This document shows positions 5,314 through 6,365 of a stretch of 6,365 nt of DNA, in pieces. The DNA is from Alphaproteobacteria bacterium (GTDB lineage Bacteria > Pseudomonadota > Alphaproteobacteria > Rhizobiales > Devosiaceae). The translations under genes and the position numbers were made by a program. Each line of letters starts with the position of its first letter. Position 1 is the first letter of the stretch. The stretch covers positions 1 to 6,365 of the forward strand of contig JAHJOS010000700.1 of the NCBI GenBank assembly GCA_018820005.1, in the 5' to 3' direction. The notes under the pieces were generated by a model, which did not search any database, was not told the DNA's origin, and saw nothing but the letters and a program-made list of their open reading frames with translations.

Positions 5314-5895
5314 CTACCAGGCGCTGAACTTGCCCGGCTTGGCGACAGTGTCATTGGCGCAGTCGAAACTGCCGGCCTTGTCGGCCGCCTGCTGCGCCAA
5401 TTCATTGGCCTTGCTGTTGGCCCGGGCATCGACATAGGCGATGTGGCAGGTATTGCCTTCCACCAATTGGGTCACCACCAGCACCTGGCCGCTGTTTTTC
5501 CCCGTCTCGGGGTCAGCCAGATGATAGCGCACAATGGTGGCCACCGGCATCCAGCGGCCCGAGGCATTGCTCAGCCGCCATTCCAGCTTTTCGCCCAGTT
5601 CGTTGAAAGGCCCGAAGGACTGTGCCGGCGGTTCCTTGTCGATATTGAAGCCATAGGCGATGGCAAACCGCAGATCGCCTTCGCTGACCCGCACCGGATA
5701 GCCCTTGTAGCCCGGGCAGGACCAGCTGGCCCCGAAATCATCGGCCTCGAGCACCAGGCAATCAGTCTCGAGCTTGAGGCTGGTATAGGCGCTGGTGAAG
5801 CCCGATTGCGCCAGCACTGGCGCGCCGGCTGCTGCCCACCCCAGGACCGAGAGCAGGAGCAGACGGCCCATGGTGAGATTGGCGCGGATCGGCAT
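5314..5895 (-). CDS. Secreted four-cysteine protein of unknown function
   Basis: I do not recognise a named family. The 193-residue precursor starts MPIRANLTMGRLLLLSVLGW and has a Sec signal peptide ending near VLA|QS (after residue 29), so the product is probably periplasmic. The mature part (about 164 residues) has four cysteines, C46, C60, C150 and C179, enough for two disulfides. A conserved-looking block DDFGASWSCPGYKGYPVRVSEGDLRF spans about 52-77, and an Ala/Lys-rich helix (ANSKANELAQQAADKA) comes near the end. There is no lipobox and no later membrane helix. The ATG at 5895 is chosen because GAGGAG lies 8 nt upstream; a GTG at 5904 in the same frame overlaps the edge of that site. It is convergent with the repeat-protein gene (61 bp between stops) and divergent from the universal stress protein gene. 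Confidence 0.82.
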   Translation of the reverse strand: MPIRANLTMGRLLLLSVLGWAAAGAPVLAQSGFTSAYTSLKLETDCLVLEADDFGASWSCPGYKGYPVRVSEGDLRFAIAYGFNIDKEPPAQSFGPFNELGEKLEWRLSNASGRWMPVATIVRYHLADPETGKNSGQVLVVTQLVEGNTCHIAYVDARANSKANELAQQAADKAGSFDCANDTVAKPGKFSAW

Positions 5896-5903
5896 TGGCA
5901 ACA

Positions 5904-5909
5904 CTCCTC
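5904..5909 (-). promoter_or_regulatory. Ribosome binding site that sets the start of the four-cysteine protein
   Basis: GAGGAG on the minus strand, 8 nt before the ATG at 5895. The in-frame GTG at 5904 shares its last base region with this site and therefore cannot use it. Confidence 0.75.
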
Positions 5910-5922
5910 GAACTTATCCCTC

Positions 5923-5936
5923 ATGATGCAGATCAA
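5923..5936. promoter_or_regulatory. FNR/FixK/FnrL-type binding site
   Basis: ATGATGCAGATCAA matches the FNR/FixK palindrome TTGAT-N4-ATCAA at 9 of 10 defined bases; only the first base differs. Such boxes drive oxygen-limitation genes in alphaproteobacteria, and universal stress protein genes are common targets. If it acts as a class II site centred at -41.5 for the plus-strand gene, transcription would start near 5971. A -10-like CATTGT lies at 5959-5964 (3 of 6 matches), leaving a short leader with AAGGAG at 5975-5980. The box also lies 27 bp upstream of the minus-strand gene's start codon and could affect that gene as well. Confidence 0.55.
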
Positions 5937-5989
5937 TGTGCTGGCTTCAAGACCGTTGCATTGTGGCGGCACACAAGGAGATCACACCC

Positions 5990-6365
5990 ATGTTCACCAG
6001 TCTTTTGATCGCCACCGACGGATCGGAACTGAGCAACAAGGCCCTGGGGGCCGGGCTCGACCTGGCCCGGCTGCATGGCGCCACGGTAACCATCATGACG
6101 GCAACCGACCCGGTGAGCACGGCCCTGGGTGCCGGCGGCTTTGGCGCCATTGACGCCGGACCCATTCTCGATCAGCTCGATGCCGCCTATGCCGCCCAGG
6201 CCAGCCAGGTGCTTTCGGCTGCCCGCGACATGGCCGACAAAGCCGGCATTGCGGTGCAGACACTGCATGTTGCCCGGCAGCGCGCGGCCGACGCCATCGT
6301 GCTGACGGCGTCCGAGCGCGGCTGCGACACCATCGTCATGGGCTCGCATGGCCGGCGCGGCATCG
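5990..6365 (+). CDS. Universal stress protein (UspA family), cut by the right edge
   Basis: UspA-fold proteins are cytoplasmic alpha/beta nucleotide-binding proteins induced by starvation, oxygen limitation and other stresses. The visible 125 residues start MFTSLLIATDGSELSNKALG, the typical first strand with the conserved Asp10 and following helix. They go on through ATVTIMTATDP (31-41), a long helix (AAQASQVLSAARDMADKAG) and the strand TIVMGSHGRRGI (114-125). The last contains the first half of the ATP-binding motif GxxGx9G[ST] (G118, G121); its second half is beyond the window, so ATP binding cannot be judged. The start is supported by AAGGAG 9 nt upstream. The FNR-like box upstream suggests induction under low oxygen. 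Confidence 0.93.
   Translation, partial: MFTSLLIATDGSELSNKALGAGLDLARLHGATVTIMTATDPVSTALGAGGFGAIDAGPILDQLDAAYAAQASQVLSAARDMADKAGIAVQTLHVARQRAADAIVLTASERGCDTIVMGSHGRRGI

Noticed and set aside
4101..5435. Long open frame of 444 codons on the minus strand opposite the repeat-protein gene
   Set aside because: It is the antisense image of the repeats; its own repeated Ala/Val/Gly pattern follows from them. The plus-strand frame has a signal peptide, ribosome binding site, conserved Cys pattern and terminator.

Overview
The window is high-GC, densely coded DNA that looks like a chromosome of an alphaproteobacterium of the Hyphomicrobiales (Rhizobiales) type. Evidence is the divergent priA/xerC neighbourhood, the codon use, an FnrL/FixK-type box next to a universal stress protein gene, and several secreted proteins of alphaproteobacterial style. 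A Devosia-like host is my guess from memory and was not tested. No transposase, integron, CRISPR array, tRNA or rRNA is visible.

Layout, left to right. (1) 1-788, minus: the first 262 residues of the replication-restart helicase PriA, running off the left edge. (2) 876-1823, minus: a complete 315-residue omptin-family outer-membrane protease with all catalytic residues, placed between priA and xerC. (3) 1903-2832, plus: the tyrosine recombinase XerC, divergent from the omptin gene. (4) 2833-3069: a 237-bp gap with direct repeats and two competing hairpins. (5) 3070-4017, plus: an EamA/DMT 10-helix exporter. (6) 4119-5252, plus: a secreted acidic protein made of five 52-residue repeats, each with two cysteines exactly 26 residues apart, followed by a strong intrinsic terminator. 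(7) 5314-5895, minus: a secreted four-cysteine protein of unknown function, convergent with gene 6. (8) 5990 to the right edge, plus: a universal stress protein (UspA fold), divergent from gene 7, with an FNR/FixK-like box between them.

Functionally there are two housekeeping DNA-maintenance genes (priA, xerC), three exported proteins (omptin, repeat protein, four-Cys protein), one inner-membrane exporter and one probably oxygen-regulated stress protein. I see no single multi-gene system joining them. The points most worth a second look are the intact omptin outside its usual enterobacterial hosts, the five-fold Cys/Asp repeat protein, the FNR-like site, and the structured gap upstream of the EamA gene.
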